64,000 nt of DNA from Vitellaria paradoxa (lineage: Eukaryota > Streptophyta > Magnoliopsida > Ericales > Sapotaceae), in assembly GCA_019916065.1 (NCBI GenBank), contig CM034244.1, positions 34,409,433-34,473,432 of the forward strand, written 5' to 3'. The notes beneath the pieces are model-generated. The model was not told where the DNA came from and did no database searches. It saw nothing but the letters and a program-made list of their open reading frames with translations. Made by a program: the position numbers and the translations under genes. Every line of letters begins with the position of its first letter. Within the stretch, counting starts at the first letter, position 1. Below are positions 1 through 11,406 of this stretch, in pieces.

Positions 1-2877
1 CAAGTACTACAATACTCAGAGTAAATATCATTTACTTGCTTTTTGTGGCAGTTTGTAAATACTTATGTTCCTTTCTCATAACATTGTAATTTTGTTTTGT
101 AGGAAAGAAAGATCTCTCGTCATGAATTGTTATAACGAATAAGAGAACTGACAAAAGATAAGTTGTTGATTGTAATTATAAAATCATTTAGAGAAAATTA
201 TGGCTTTTTGCAACGAAATTGATGTTGTAATCAACCAATGCTATGATTGATTATTTTGTCAATTTGAATCACGTTTGACACTCAAAATCACTTTGCATGC
301 CTTAGATATTTAACCAAGTCAGTTTTAGTCCATAGACTAAGCATTCCCCAAGATAGGGCAACTTTAACTATATAAACATTTTTTATCAATAGTGGACTGA
401 GCCCAATGATGATAAATACTTATATTGATCTAAAAAATTACATTAAAACTCTATTGTTTTTGCCCCATTTACATAGAAATTTCAAATTTGCCTGATTGTT
501 TTTATATTTTTTCTGCCTAAAAAATTTGGAATCTAAGTTATAAAATATTTGATAAAGCCTATCTAAAAAAAATAATAAATCCTATCTAAAAAGAAATTAA
601 AATTGGATAAATGATAAACAAAAAAAAAAAGGCTAGATAAATGATAAATGAAATAAAAAAAAAAAGCTGAAATTGGATAAATTTAGGGCTTATAAGAAGA
701 TTAAGATTTTTTTAAGATTCCAATGATAAATGTTAAGATTTCAATAATAAATGTTCGTTGATTTTTAAATAAATATCGGTTAAAAATTTTCAAGACGAGA
801 GACAACTAGTTTAAGATATCTCACACACACACACACACTCATTTATATATTGGACATTACCAAAATTGTGAGAGTTGGTATATTTACCTTAATGGTTAAC
901 TAGTAAAATCAACTATGATTATTATTGCTTCCGTATTCTTTTCGTACCCGATGAACACCACATTATTAAAAGTTACTTTTCATAATTTTTCTTTTCTTAG
1001 TTTGAATTCTTTTTCTTTTTTTTTTTTTTTTGGAACTTTCCCATATCCATTTTTCACATGAATTCTTGTTGATTCAGAAATCTAAATTCAACGCTGCAAA
1101 AATTTAAAAGTATCGATAAATTTTTCGCCTACCAACAACTCAAGCACATCGGCACATCGCACAAATGGGGTGGAAAAAAACTCGGAACGCAGGCAGAGTG
1201 CATGAGATTTAGTTTTGAGCAAGAAAGCAGATCAAGTGGGGAGTTGCAGAAAATCTTCCCTCAGCTTATTCAAGACAAATCTATAATACATATATATATA
1301 TATAAGAAGAGAGACATGAACTGCAGATGGAAAAGTGGTCTTTTGTTTTTGTCTTTCGCGGTAGCCATACCTAGTATTTTGACTTGGGAAGTAATCTTTT
1401 TCTTCTCTCTTTCAATCTGTAACCTTATCTCAAGGCAAAAAGGATATATTGTCAGTAATTTGTTTTTGATCAATGAAATTATCAAAAATGTTTTCATTTG
1501 ATTGATTTATTATTAACATTTTTCTTTTCAAGGAGAAAACTTGAAGCATGCAAAATAGGATTGTGTTGTGACTGCAAATAGACTGACTTTTGATCACTTT
1601 TATCAGTCTTGATATTTGTGAAATAAGATCCGATGCACATACACTTTGGGTAAATTTTATTTTAAAAATTTTATGCAGCATTTTCAATGTTTATCCTCCA
1701 AAACAAATACTGACAACATTCGGAACTATAAAAAAATATAAAATTTTATAAATCTTTACAAATACGAACTATGAGATTATAAAATTTAAACTCTTCATTC
1801 ACTACGCAAAAACGTAACACTAATTTCTATAATTTTATACAATGTTATACAACTTCAAATACACCCATCATCTTTTCTTATTTTTTTAAGGAAGTACAAA
1901 AATCTTTTTATGTTAATAAGTTATCCTGCCAATATATGAATTAGAGGATATATATATATATATATATATATCAATACGACTGTAATATTTGGGGCTAAAT
2001 GGTTTGAATTTGGCGTTACTTAATCATGGGGCCATGTCAAATTTTCATTATTTTCAGAAAGCAACCTCTGACTCAAAACCAACTTATTCGAACTCATCAA
2101 TTAAACTTTTAAAGAATAAAATACGTGCGTCCCTTATCTGTGAGTCTGAGGAAGATTTCCATTGCTGGCAAATTTGAAGCAAAAAGCAAAATTCAAAGGG
2201 CTTTTTGTTCCATGCGCGTATTATTTGCAAAGAACGAATGGCAGCTGAGTCATCCGCTCGCTGCGGCCCGTGACTTTAATTAGGGCTGCGCATGTGAGGT
2301 GACAGGACTAGAAGGTGCGGGTTATGACCATCAAAAAAATGTGAACTCGATGGCGCTGACATGACGGTTACATTTAGAGTGACAACAAATAAATAAAATA
2401 AAATAATTTTTAAGTTTGTAATTTGTGTAATCAAATAAAAATGAATAGTTTTTAAAAATTTTTATAATTTTTTAATAATTTTTAACAATTCAAACGCTCC
2501 CAACATATGTCAACTCCGGATATCAGGTTGGAGATTGTTAAAACATGATATATGCCGGCTCGAGACATCAGGTCAGAGATTGTTAAATTAAAATTTAATA
2601 GTTCAAATTCATTCATATATTTTTAATTTAAAAAAAACATAAACACATTTGAACCGTTAAATTTTAATTTAACGATTTTCAACCTTGGATTAACCGAACT
2701 GACATTGTTTGGTAATATCAACCTCTCCCTTTTTAAAAAATGTTATTAGTAAATTATAAATCTTTTGATAATTTTTTTTTTCAAACTATGAATTGGGGGT
2801 TCTTACAATTTTAATGTTTTTTTTTTTATTTAGTTCACAAATTTTATAATCTAATTAATTTTACCATGAATACATAA
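1..2877. other. Intergenic AT-rich DNA, no gene seen
   Basis: No open frame here resembles a protein family. The short frames near 1202-1687 and 1989-2177 are chance frames in AT-rich DNA. Simple repeats are a short CA run near 823-838 and a TA run near 1950-1971. About 1725-1870 looks like a degraded MITE-type stretch. About 2530-2690 holds an imperfect inverted repeat centred on A/T-rich words (TTAAATTAAAATTTAA and its complement), and part of it resembles 16540-16650. Confidence 0.6.
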
Positions 2878-3400
2878 GGTGCGTTTAGTGCACCAAATTT
2901 TGGTAAAAATTTTTAAAATTTTCTGAAAACTTTTGAAATTTTTAAAAAATTTTTGAAAATCTCTATACATTTTTACACATTCTTACCTTTTCAAACTTTA
3001 AAAAAAAAAAAAAGTTCAATGCTTTTTCAAAAAAAAAAAATCGATAACTAGAATTCGATTAATCAAATAGTAAAAATTTTTTCATCATTCTCACCATAAA
3101 CTCCCAATCTATCGAATGACACTCTTTTTGACTATTTTTTATGGGATCGTAGAAACCGTTCCGACGAATTCGCATAACTAACTTCCGTCCAAACAAATTG
3201 TAGAAACCGTTTCGACGGATTGTAGTGCAAAGAAATCATGACTGATACAAAATTTTGAATCTATCCAAACAAAAATTTAATCCGTCAGAACGGAAATATT
3301 ACTATTCATCTTCAAAAAACATGATCTGAGATGTGTGCATCAAATACAAAAAAAATTTTTAAATCATATTTTATCTTACTTTTTATCACTCCAAACATAC
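2878..3400 (+). mobile_element. MITE, local family E, copy 1 (Tourist-like)
   Basis: This 523-bp non-coding element begins GGTGCGTTTAGTGCACC and ends with TCACTCCAAACATAC, so the ends are inverted-repeat related. It is bordered by TAA on both sides (2875-2877 and 3401-3403). The same sequence recurs in the same orientation at 50575-51063, including the words GTAGAAACCGTT and TTCGTCC/TTCCGTCCAAACA. The three-base TTA/TAA target and the GG..TTT terminus are what is known for PIF/Harbinger-derived Tourist MITEs. No transposase is encoded. Confidence 0.75.
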
Positions 3401-4642
3401 TAATAATCTAATTAATCACATATGATTAACTACTCAAAAAATTAAAAACAAATTAGTCCGCGCAAGTTTGAAGTCACCTAGCTATATATTTAAATATATA
3501 AAAATATTTGTAATTCAAATACTGTAAAATTTTAAGTTCATTATTAAGTGGGTGACCTGAGTTAAAGCTTGATTCATATAATGATTAACCAATCAAATTT
3601 GATTCTATTAAATACGTCATTACAAATTTAAGCCCCAGATTGAGCCTATAAGTACTCATCTCGCGAGAGGCTTGATAAATTAACGTCAAGGCTCAAAATG
3701 ACATCATTTTATCTTAAAATAAAATCTCTCCCTCTCTTTCTATTGTCTTTTCTTATAATGACAAGGAACTTCGTAAGTACATGCTAGTATTGGACCCACC
3801 TCTAGAGAACGAATTCGAAACTTGTGGATCATTTATATGACTTGGGGGCAAGTACAAGTAAAGCCTACGTAGGTGGCTTGAAAGAGTTAATTCGACTTTA
3901 ACATCGTAACCGTAATCACTTAGTACGATTTTAGAAAATGTTTGAAATAAAAAAAGTTAGTATAAATTTATAAAAATTACATTTAATATAAATTTATAAA
4001 AATTATAGTCTCATAATTTATACAGTGAATAGATATTAAAATTTTATAAAAAATTACTAAAAATTATTTTTTTATAGTTCCAAACACACCCTTGATTGAT
4101 AAATAATTAGAAACTAATTTTTGTTTTGCATAAGCTGATCTATTAAACTTATTTTTTTTGACAATAGATGGTATACGTTGATTAAATTTTATTAATATAT
4201 TTTTTTTATTAAATATAATTTATAACGCCAGTTATAATTCTCTTCGTAAATCTAAATTAATTTGATCGGAAAAAATATCATAATTTTGTCTCTGCACCCA
4301 TGTTTTCGATAAAGTATACTTTTCCTAATTTGTTTGGCATGGAGAATTTTCATAAATCATAATGAGCCTCTATTTTTATTATCAACTTATAAGCAGTGTG
4401 TCTGCTAAAACACAACGATTATCATTTTGTTTTTATTCATTGGACCACGAAATTTAAAAAGGCTTATTTATTCGATTAAACATATTACACAACAAACGCC
4501 TTTTAATTGCTTACAAATTAACATAAAATACAAACAAATGAAACCCATGCATATATATTGCATGCATACAACAAATGTACGGTAAAAGAAATAGGGTGGT
4601 GATAATATCAGAATAAATAGTGTTAACGTTAAAGTATATTTA
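3401..4642. other. Intergenic AT-rich DNA
   Basis: No gene is visible. About 3935-4095 is an AT-rich stretch ending in TTCCAAACACACCC that resembles the short MITE-A repeats elsewhere in the window, but its borders are unclear. Confidence 0.5.
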
Positions 4643-4794
4643 GGGTGTGTTTGGCATATACAAAAAAAAAAAAAAAAACTCTAAAAACTTCTATCACATC
4701 AAACTTTTTTATTTTACTGCATGCATTATAAACTTATAAATTTTTTCACTTTATCTCATTTTTTTCTTACTTTTTATCATTTCAAAACACTACC
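4643..4794. mobile_element. Short MITE flanked by TTA (Tourist-like)
   Basis: This 152-bp element starts GGGTGTGTTTGG and ends TTTCAAAACACTACC, so the termini are imperfect inverted repeats. TTA borders it on both sides (4640-4642 and 4795-4797). It lies about 170 bp beyond the 3' end of the EF-hand gene. It encodes nothing. Confidence 0.7.
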
Positions 4795-4960
4795 TTAATA
4801 CACTTTTTATATGTTTAGAGTTATAAAAAATATAAATATATTAAATATGCTCTAATATTAACACTTTTTGATCGGACATTATCACTACCCAAGGAAGTAC
4901 AGAATATATAGTTATATATATACATACATATACATAGCTCGTTAGTTAGTTGGTAATTAG

Positions 4961-5275
4961 TTACTTATGGAGAGTGTATCCAAATTGCATGGCATATTTG
5001 ACAAGGCTATTGAGCTCATGCTCCAAGTTGACGAGACCGTCGCCGTTGACATCAACGTTGCAGATCCCACGCCAAGCCCTCCATCCGGGGAAGTAAGCCC
5101 CCAGCTCCCGGAACGCTTCCTTTAGCTCTCTCTTGCTCAGCCGCCCGTCGCCGTTCTTGTCGAACCTCTTGAAAAACGCTTTCAGCTGCTGTTCCGTCTG
5201 GGCTTCGTCGCCGCCACCGGAAGAAGAAGTTCTACTACCTCTTCTTCTTTTTATTTTCGGAAATGAATTCATCAT
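4961..5275 (-). CDS. Small calmodulin-like protein with two EF-hands
   Basis: An intronless frame of 104 residues ends in TAA at 4963-4961. The N-terminus is basic and Ser/Gly-rich (residues 7-22, with a KRRR patch), followed by a pair of EF-hands. Loop 1 (residues 39-50) reads DKNGDGRLSKRE and has all the acidic ligands of a canonical Ca2+ loop. Loop 2 begins DVNGDG at residue 75, but its twelfth position is His86 where Glu is normal, with Glu at 85 and 87. Aromatic residues Y61, F62, W65 and W68 lie between the loops. Plant proteins of this length are calcium sensors or buffers that act by binding target proteins; the target here cannot be told. The start is the first Met of the frame; Met2 is equally possible. 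Base composition is clearly richer in G+C than the surroundings, which supports real coding. No signal peptide or membrane segment is visible. Confidence 0.88.
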   Translation of the reverse strand: MMNSFPKIKRRRGSRTSSSGGGDEAQTEQQLKAFFKRFDKNGDGRLSKRELKEAFRELGAYFPGWRAWRGICNVDVNGDGLVNLEHELNSLVKYAMQFGYTLHK

Positions 5276-5317
5276 TCTTCGGTGAGTCTCATGATTTGCT
5301 CTTTCCCCATGATGCGC

Positions 5318-5323
5318 TTTATA
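5318..5323 (-). promoter_or_regulatory. Probable TATA box of the EF-hand gene
   Basis: On the minus strand the sequence reads CCATATAAAGCG, with TATAAA at 5323-5318, about 43 bases upstream of the start codon at 5275. The spacing allows a short leader. Position and sequence only; no expression evidence. Confidence 0.45.
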
Positions 5324-5532
5324 TGGGGAGTGATTATCTCAAAAAGCATATTATTTAATTTATCCGAAGGCTTCTTAGTTTGCTTTTTGTGTTATTCCAA
5401 ACTTGAGTTGCCTTGCTTTATCAACCGACTTTGTATTATTCCATCTCATCTTGATGGGGGTTGTGACGTGTTGTCTCTTTCTAGGAAGTTTCTGGTTTTT
5501 CTTTTCTCTATTTTTTTTTCTTTTTATATGGC

Positions 5533-5669
5533 GGTTGGAGTGACAAAAAATAAGATAAAATGAGATAAGTTATGGATTCGTAATTCGTACAGTGAAATAA
5601 AAAGTGAATAATTCTTAAAGTTTTTCAATATTTTCAATATTTTTTAAAGTTTTTAGTCACTCCAAACGG
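5533..5669. mobile_element. Short MITE, local family A, copy 1
   Basis: This element of about 137 bp has termini GTTGGAGTGAC and GTCACTCCAAAC, which are inverted repeats. The core contains GAGATAAGTTATGGATTCG and CGTACAGTGAAATAAAAAG, and close copies of these occur at 14413-14556 and 52791-53038. It is non-coding. No clean target duplication was found. Confidence 0.65.
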
Positions 5670-5712
5670 AGTCTTAGTTAGTAATTTCTTTGAGTGTGAA
5701 CAAAAGCCTTAC

Positions 5713-6301
5713 CAATGTTTTAAAAACTAGATCAGACCGACTTATTCAACTAGTTGAACAGGGAACCAGTTTAAAAAACGGTCAAATCAACTAAAAAAAT
5801 CCGTTCAAGAGTTGAACCGGTATAAAACTAATGATTCACAGGTTCAAACATTGAATTGGGACTGAGATTAAGGAACCACCCAATTCATACAAAATTACAA
5901 AATATATGTTTAATTTATGTAATTTAGCGTAAAGTGCCAATAATCTTATTTTGCTTATGTTTGAGTTTTATCTCTTGATGTTTTTAAATTCTAATACTTT
6001 ATACTAGAAGGCTAGAATAGTCTTGAGTGATTCTATTATTATATATTATTGAGATGATTTTTTACAATTGTTTTATTGTAATTACATATATTTTATGACA
6101 CTTATTGTTAGTAAAATAAAATAAAAAATAGAATAATATAAAATAAAATAAAAAATAGAATAATATGTGAAAAAATATAAGTTTCCATATTTATTATGTC
6201 ACGGTTCGATTCTGATTAAATCGACGGTTGAACTATTAATCCTTGACCCGCTAACTTTTTCAATTTCGATAACTTGTGACCCAATTACTTTTAAAACATT
6301 G
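5713..6301. mobile_element. Old non-autonomous DNA element, hAT-like
   Basis: The ends are CAATGTTTTAAAA and its complement TTTTAAAACATTG, at 5713 and 6301. Flanks read AGCCTTAC on the left and GTTCTTAC on the right, an imperfect 8-bp match that fits a worn hAT target duplication. The interior has CGGTT/AACCG-type words (GAACCGGT near 5814, CGGTTCGA near 6202) and no coding capacity. Confidence 0.55.
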
Positions 6302-6476
6302 GTTCTTACTCAATGTGAATTATTCGGTTTGAACAATTGCTATTGATCGAAGAAATTACACCTGTCGATCCTTACAATCCATCAAAATGCTACACATGCA
6401 GTATTAGAAATTCACGTGATTGCAAGCACAAGTTAATTTGATTTCACGACCGTTTGAAGGAAGAGCAAGGAATTTA

Positions 6477-6832
6477 GGGCTTGGTTGGAAGCTAAGTTTT
6501 ATAAAATTTTATTAAATTTTTACAATTTTTTTGATTAAAACTGTTCGAAGAAATCCTATAAGTGTAAAAGTTTGACACAATATATAAAAACCGTCCGAAT
6601 GAATCATTTAATCAGACATTTAAATAGGTCCTATCAACTCAAAAATCTAACACATTATATAAAAATCGTTCAAATTGGTCATTTAATTACATTCGAATGG
6701 ATGCAATTAAAATAATAAAATTTGTCTTTTAAATATCAAAAAATAATTAACAGTTATATTTTTTTTTCTAATTTTTACTAAATTTTAAATTTTTTCTAAC
6801 TTTTACTAAATTTTGACATTCTAAACCCCCCC
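6477..6832. mobile_element. MITE flanked by TTA (Tourist-like)
   Basis: This 356-bp element begins GGGCTTGGTTGG and ends CATTCTAAACCCCCCC. TTA borders both sides (6474-6476 and 6833-6835). The interior has AAACTGTTCG and AAACCGTCCG words resembling family E. It is non-coding. Confidence 0.6.
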
Positions 6833-7639
6833 TTAATACTAACTTAAACTAACCCACCATAATTGGCTGCGAATCTATTTTATGGTAGTGTTTTGAAAAA
6901 GAAGTATCTGGTATTGTTTTATTATATTAAGCAAAACTAAGGGCATTGCCCCTAGAAACGTCCAATGGTATTGCCATTATTCAATTTAGGTTTAAGGATA
7001 ATGTTGTATTGGGAAAAGATTCTCTTAGAAAATACATTCAATTAGAATAAGGTTGTGGAATCTGCGTGCATAATATATTCCCCTAAGGTGCATGGTCTTA
7101 GGATTTGTAATGATTTTGAATGTCAAAGTTACGTCTGATAGTTGATTGATAAGAACAAATTTTTTTTTTTTGGGTAATAAAATCAATTTGTTAAGGGTAT
7201 TATGGTAATAAAATAAAATGTCGGAAAACTTTTTTAAAAATTAAAATTATTTTGACTTTTGCAATGAGTTATCTCTGTACAAGTGCAACGCCGGGCTGTT
7301 GTGGGTACTGGTATGCAAAATCAAATCGAACCCAATAATTAAATTGAAATTTAGGGTTTAGAGTTTTTTTCAGTTCTTTGGTTCAATTAATTGGGTCTTT
7401 AATTTGTTTGGTTTCAGTTAATTTTCTGGATCCAAACTGCATTAAATTTGCTTGCAGTTCTCGTATTTGTGAAATCAGAAAAAATAGAAATCGAATTATG
7501 TATTTATAAATATAAACATAAACATAAATATGCATAATAACTAATAATTATCCATGCTTAAATGTATAGAAAATATAATTTGACGTGTAAATTCATATGA
7601 AAAACTGTAAAAATAAAAATCACTAATCAAATGAGGCTT
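6833..7639. other. Intergenic AT-rich DNA
   Basis: No gene or well-bounded repeat is seen. A T-rich to A-rich stretch around 7330-7470 contains repeated AATTGGGT and GGTTTCAGTT words but gives no convincing open frame. Confidence 0.45.
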
Positions 7640-8340
7640 AGATATCCATATAATATTTAATAAATATGTAAAATTTTATCACATTCTTAAAAATATTAAT
7701 TTAAAACCTTAATTTTATATAAAAAGTATTTAAAAAATATAAGAAAAGAGTGAGAGATTTTTTTTTTCATATGAAATGACAAAAAATATAACCAAAGTGG
7801 AAAGAAAAATAAAAGTAATCTTGACCACTGAGCAAATTTAACAGTTAAAAATATTCTAAATTCACAATTTTGAATTTTCTTATTATATAAATGACACAAA
7901 TAATATAAAAGTGTATATATTTAAAATTTAAGTATTAACACATTAAATTTGAAATTTTAATTGAAATGTAATCTTTTAATGAATTTTAAAGAAAATTAAA
8001 GTTTAAATATCTTTTTTTTAAATAAAAAAATTAATTAATTTTGTCAAATAGGTATTCGTATATTGTTTAATAAATATGTAAAATTTTATTATTTATTACA
8101 AATATTATTATTTTTTAAATATTAATTTAAAAAATTTTATATATAAAAAGTATTCAAAAAATATGAGAAAAGTGAGAGAATATATTTTTATGTAAAATAA
8201 CTAAAAAGACAACTAACTAGAAAGAGAAATAAGTAATCTTGACAATTGAATAAATCTAACGGTTGAAAATAATAAATGTTAAATCATGAGTTATGTTATT
8301 ATATATGTAAATTTATATGAAAAAAAATTAAATATTATAT
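7640..8340. repeat. Two diverged tandem units of a ~410-bp repeat
   Basis: The words AATAAATATGTAAAATTTTA at about 7660 and 8069, and AAAGTATTTAAAAAATAT versus AAAGTATTCAAAAAATAT at about 7722 and 8147, recur at a spacing near 410 bp. Other shared words are GTAATCTTGACCA versus GTAATCTTGACAA, and ACAGTTAAAAAT versus ACGGTTGAAAAT. Two further units of the same family lie at about 39850-41110. Function unknown; it could be a dispersed satellite-like repeat or the remains of a transposon. Confidence 0.55.
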
Positions 8341-8578
8341 TTGTATATAATATGATTTCGGCTAATATAATAATAAGAAATTTGTAAGAATTAAATTAGA
8401 GGTTAAATATTCATGCATAAATATGATTTTGGTCCAGTTTGCATGCAGTTCCCTGTTTTATTCACACGATTTGATTTTTTTTATTAAATAATCAGAATAA
8501 TATATTCAAATAAATTAGATAAAACAAATACGAAATAATCACCTCCAATTGCGATTTGACAGCAAAACCAAAGCATTA

Positions 8579-8953
8579 GGCACCGTTTGAAACCCCAATA
8601 AATTTTAGCAATTTTTTTGTATTTTTTTTGGCAAAAGTTATTAGTTAGAATTTTTAGTGCATTTGGTAAAATAAGTAATAATTTTTAATAACTTTTTATA
8701 ACTTTTGGACGTTTAATAAAATTTTTGATAATTTTTGATAATTTTTAGTAATTTTTGATAACTTTTGATAATTTTTAACAATTTTAAGTAACTTTTAATA
8801 ATTTTTTATAATTTTTAACAACTTTTAATAATTTTTGAGTTAAATAAGTTACTATAATTGAGTTAAAAGGTGACAAAAATCAGTATTTTATCAAACACTC
8901 AAGTTATAAAATGTGGTAATTTTTCACTAAAAATTTGATTACCAAACGGGACC
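8579..8953. mobile_element. MITE, local family B, copy 1
   Basis: This 375-bp element starts GGCACCGTTTGAAA and ends TTACCAAACGGGACC, and is bordered by TTA on the left (8576-8578) and TAA on the right (8954-8956). The interior is a run of short degenerate repeats of the type TTTTTGATAA/TTTTTAGTAA. Copies occur at 9687-10033 and 61443-61786. Confidence 0.7.
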
Positions 8954-9275
8954 TAACAGATTTTTGTAATTGAAAAACAAGAGCAGTGTAATTGCAATTT
9001 CTAAATGGGTTAGGAAAACGGTCCCAACGAGGGACGTCGGCCCGTTCAAATGATCTTTCCTCTGTTGTTTGAGGAAGCTGTCACGTGTATTGTACTGCAT
9101 CATTTCGAGAAGCTTAGGTTTTGTTTGGCAATTTTAAAATATAAGTTTTGAGGTGTTTAAATGATATAAATTTTGAGATATTTAGGAATATCAAGTTTAA
9201 AAATAATAAACTTATATACAAGAGTGCATTTATTAATGAGTTTTAAAGTATTTATTAATATATATAATGACACAT
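8954..9275. other. Intergenic DNA
   Basis: A short, slightly GC-richer stretch at 9000-9110 is followed by AT-rich DNA. No coding frame, RNA gene or repeat border is recognised. Confidence 0.4.
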
Positions 9276-9427
9276 AGGGTTTGTTTGGAATCCCAAAAAA
9301 ATTAAAAAATTTCAAAAAAAGGCAAAAGTTTTTAAATCCTTTGAATCAAATTTTATCACCTATATTTTTACATCACATCAATCCCACTTTTTAATTTTTT
9401 TTTATTTTTTTGGACTCCAAACACCTC
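9276..9427. mobile_element. Short MITE with ~30-bp inverted ends
   Basis: The left end GGGTTTGTTTGGAATCCC with A-rich continuation pairs with the right end GGACTCCAAACACCTC (T-rich before it). Total about 150 bp. No clean target duplication was found. It is non-coding. Confidence 0.5.
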
Positions 9428-9686
9428 TATATATCCCTTTTATTTGGTACTTGTTATACTTCAATTGGTATCTGTTCCCGATCTGCAAATTGAAGATTAA
9501 TAGACTTATTAATTAGTGTGTTGTACCGCGTTAAATATTAATAAATTTTATTAACTATTTTAATTGATGTTTAATTTTAGTCAACTTATTAGACTCTAAC
9601 GAGTCCACTTTACTCTAATTGAACTTTAATTATCAGCGTTTGATATTAAAAAATATATTAAAATACAATACTTAAAGCATATATAA

Positions 9687-10033
9687 GGGCATTTGGTAGC
9701 ACAAATTTTAGTATTTTTAATAATTTTTAGTCAAAAATTACTAGTTGTAATTTTTGGTGTGTTTAGTGAAATAAGTTGTAATTTTAGCAACTTTTTGTAA
9801 CTTTTGGGTGTTTGGTAAAATTTTTGGCAATATTTTTAGCAACTTTTGAGTGTTTGGTAAAATTTTTAGCACTTTTTAATAACTTTTGTGTGTTTGATAA
9901 AACTTTTAGTAACTTTTAAATGGAACAAATTATTGTAATAGAGTAAAAAAGTAGCAAAAACTAAAGTATTACCAAACATTTATTTTGTAACTTTTGATAG
10001 ATCTTTTGCACATTTTTGTGTTGCCAAACGCCC
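9687..10033. mobile_element. MITE, local family B, copy 2
   Basis: It starts GGGCATTTGGTAGCAC and ends GTTGCCAAACGCCCC, with TAA on the left (9684-9686) but no matching triplet on the right. The interior carries the family word TAACTTTTGGGTGTTTGG and the end word CAAAAATTACTAGTTG, also found at 61443-61786. Confidence 0.65.
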
Positions 10034-10107
10034 CCACAGTCAAATGGGAGACGTGTTTAATTTACTACTGTGCATTGACAATTTTGACACACATCTAATT
10101 AGGGTTA

Positions 10108-10234
10108 GATTTTTTTTTTTTTTTTTTGATTGGTAAGTGAGGGGGAGGGGAGAGTACCCTGCGTGTTGAACTCGGGTGGATGAGGAGGCTTTGTGAGACT
10201 TTTACCATTCGGCCAAGAGCCGTCCTCATAGAGC
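10108..10234 (-). mobile_element. tRNA-derived SINE with 8-bp target duplication
   Basis: Read on the minus strand, the element starts at 10234, has an A-box-like stretch TTGGCCGAATGGTAAAAG and a B-box-like stretch GAGTTCAAC, and ends in an A-tail (the T run at 10110-10127). The 8-bp direct repeat TAGGGTTA flanks it exactly (10100-10107 and 10235-10242). These are the hallmarks of a SINE inserted by target-primed reverse transcription. It is unlike the Au SINEs elsewhere in the window. Confidence 0.8.
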
Positions 10235-10242
10235 TAGGGTTA

Positions 10243-10836
10243 TCCTGTTTGATAACCTTCTTCTATTTTTTTTTCCTTTCCTTTATTCCTGTTAGAATCT
10301 TGAAAATTAAAAATAAAAATATATTTGTTACTATCTTTATTGCGATATTTTTAAAACAGTTTTCTAAAATTTTGCTAATTACGGAAAGAACAAAATATAT
10401 ACTTTGAAAATTTTATTTTTTATTTTTGTCAACCACTACTATAAAATTACCATCACAACATACTAATATAAAATTACTATTTTACCCTAAAATTTGCTTT
10501 GGGCCTATATTTATATTCTAACTTTCAAAAGTCTAATTAATATTTTCTCAAGTTTTCTCTGATTAGTATAGTAACTTTTGCTTTAAACTCGGGTCATAAA
10601 ATAATCAATCTACTTTTAGGTCATATTTTTAGCCTAGTTTCACATATTGGGCATCCCGATAGGATTAAAAATATTATTTTGTAAATTTTACAACAACTTA
10701 TCAAATTTTAGACCGCTTCAAACTCAAACTATAAAATGATTATTTTATCTTTAGACACGTTTTCTAAAAGGTTATGAATTATTAGTTGATATATTTTTAT
10801 CAATTAAACAAAATTTGACTTGAATATGAATCTAAG
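10243..10836. other. Intergenic AT-rich DNA
   Basis: No gene found. The open frame reaching 10407 begins inside the SINE and is hydrophobic low-complexity sequence typical of chance T-rich frames. Confidence 0.4.
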
Positions 10837-10848
10837 TCAAAAACAATT

Positions 10849-11031
10849 GTCCCTGGAGTTAGTTCAAGTGGCTCGTGAGTATATTCTCCATAAACACCAC
10901 ATGGATTCGACTCCTGATTTAAGCGAGATGTGCGTGAGCGGCAGTGTATATCTCCTCGATTTACTCATCGGTTACGCGGTTCATTAAATACTACAATAAA
11001 TTGACGTGTATTCCGAGTTACAAAAAAAAAA
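10849..11031 (+). mobile_element. tRNA-derived SINE with 12-bp target duplication
   Basis: This 183-bp element starts GTCCCTGGAGTTAG, carries an A-box-like TAGTTCAAGTGGCTCG and a B-box-like GGATTCGACTCC, and ends with a run of A. The flanks TCAAAAACAATT (10837-10848) and TCAAAAATAATT (11032-11043) match at 11 of 12 bases, a near-perfect target duplication. Its 3' part was later copied by the tandem duplication that follows. Confidence 0.8.
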
Positions 11032-11406
11032 TCAAAAATAATTATTTTATCGCTTGATCCATTTTTTTATTCATATTTGCATCCTAAGTTTGCCAAAATA
11101 TTTCCCAACGTACTTCTTATCAGTTAAATAAATTTTATTCAATCCGCAAAAAAATTAGTTTTACCCTTGGGTCTGTTATCATCCAAATTTGGTGGTTCAT
11201 TGAATACTACAATAAATTGACGTGTATTCCGAGTTACCCAAAAAAATCAAAAATAATTATTTTATCGCTTGATCCATTTTTTATTCATATTTGCATCCTA
11301 AGTTTGCCAAAATATTTCCCGACGTACTTCTTATCAATTAAATAAATTTTTATTCAATCCGCAAAAAATAATAGTTTTACCCTTGGGTCTGTTATCATCC
11401 AAATTC
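10978..11406. repeat. 216-bp tandem duplication covering a SINE tail and flank
   Basis: Two near-identical copies lie head to tail: 10978-11193 and 11194-11406. They differ by a few substitutions and small A/T-run changes. The unit begins inside the 3' part of the SINE at 10849-11031 (GGTTCATTAAATACTAC versus GGTTCATTGAATACTAC) and runs to GGTCTGTTATCATCCAAAT. Confidence 0.85.

Noticed and set aside
1202..1501. 99-codon frame and its antisense partner
   Set aside because: Low-complexity AT-rich frame, open on both strands, no recognisable motif.
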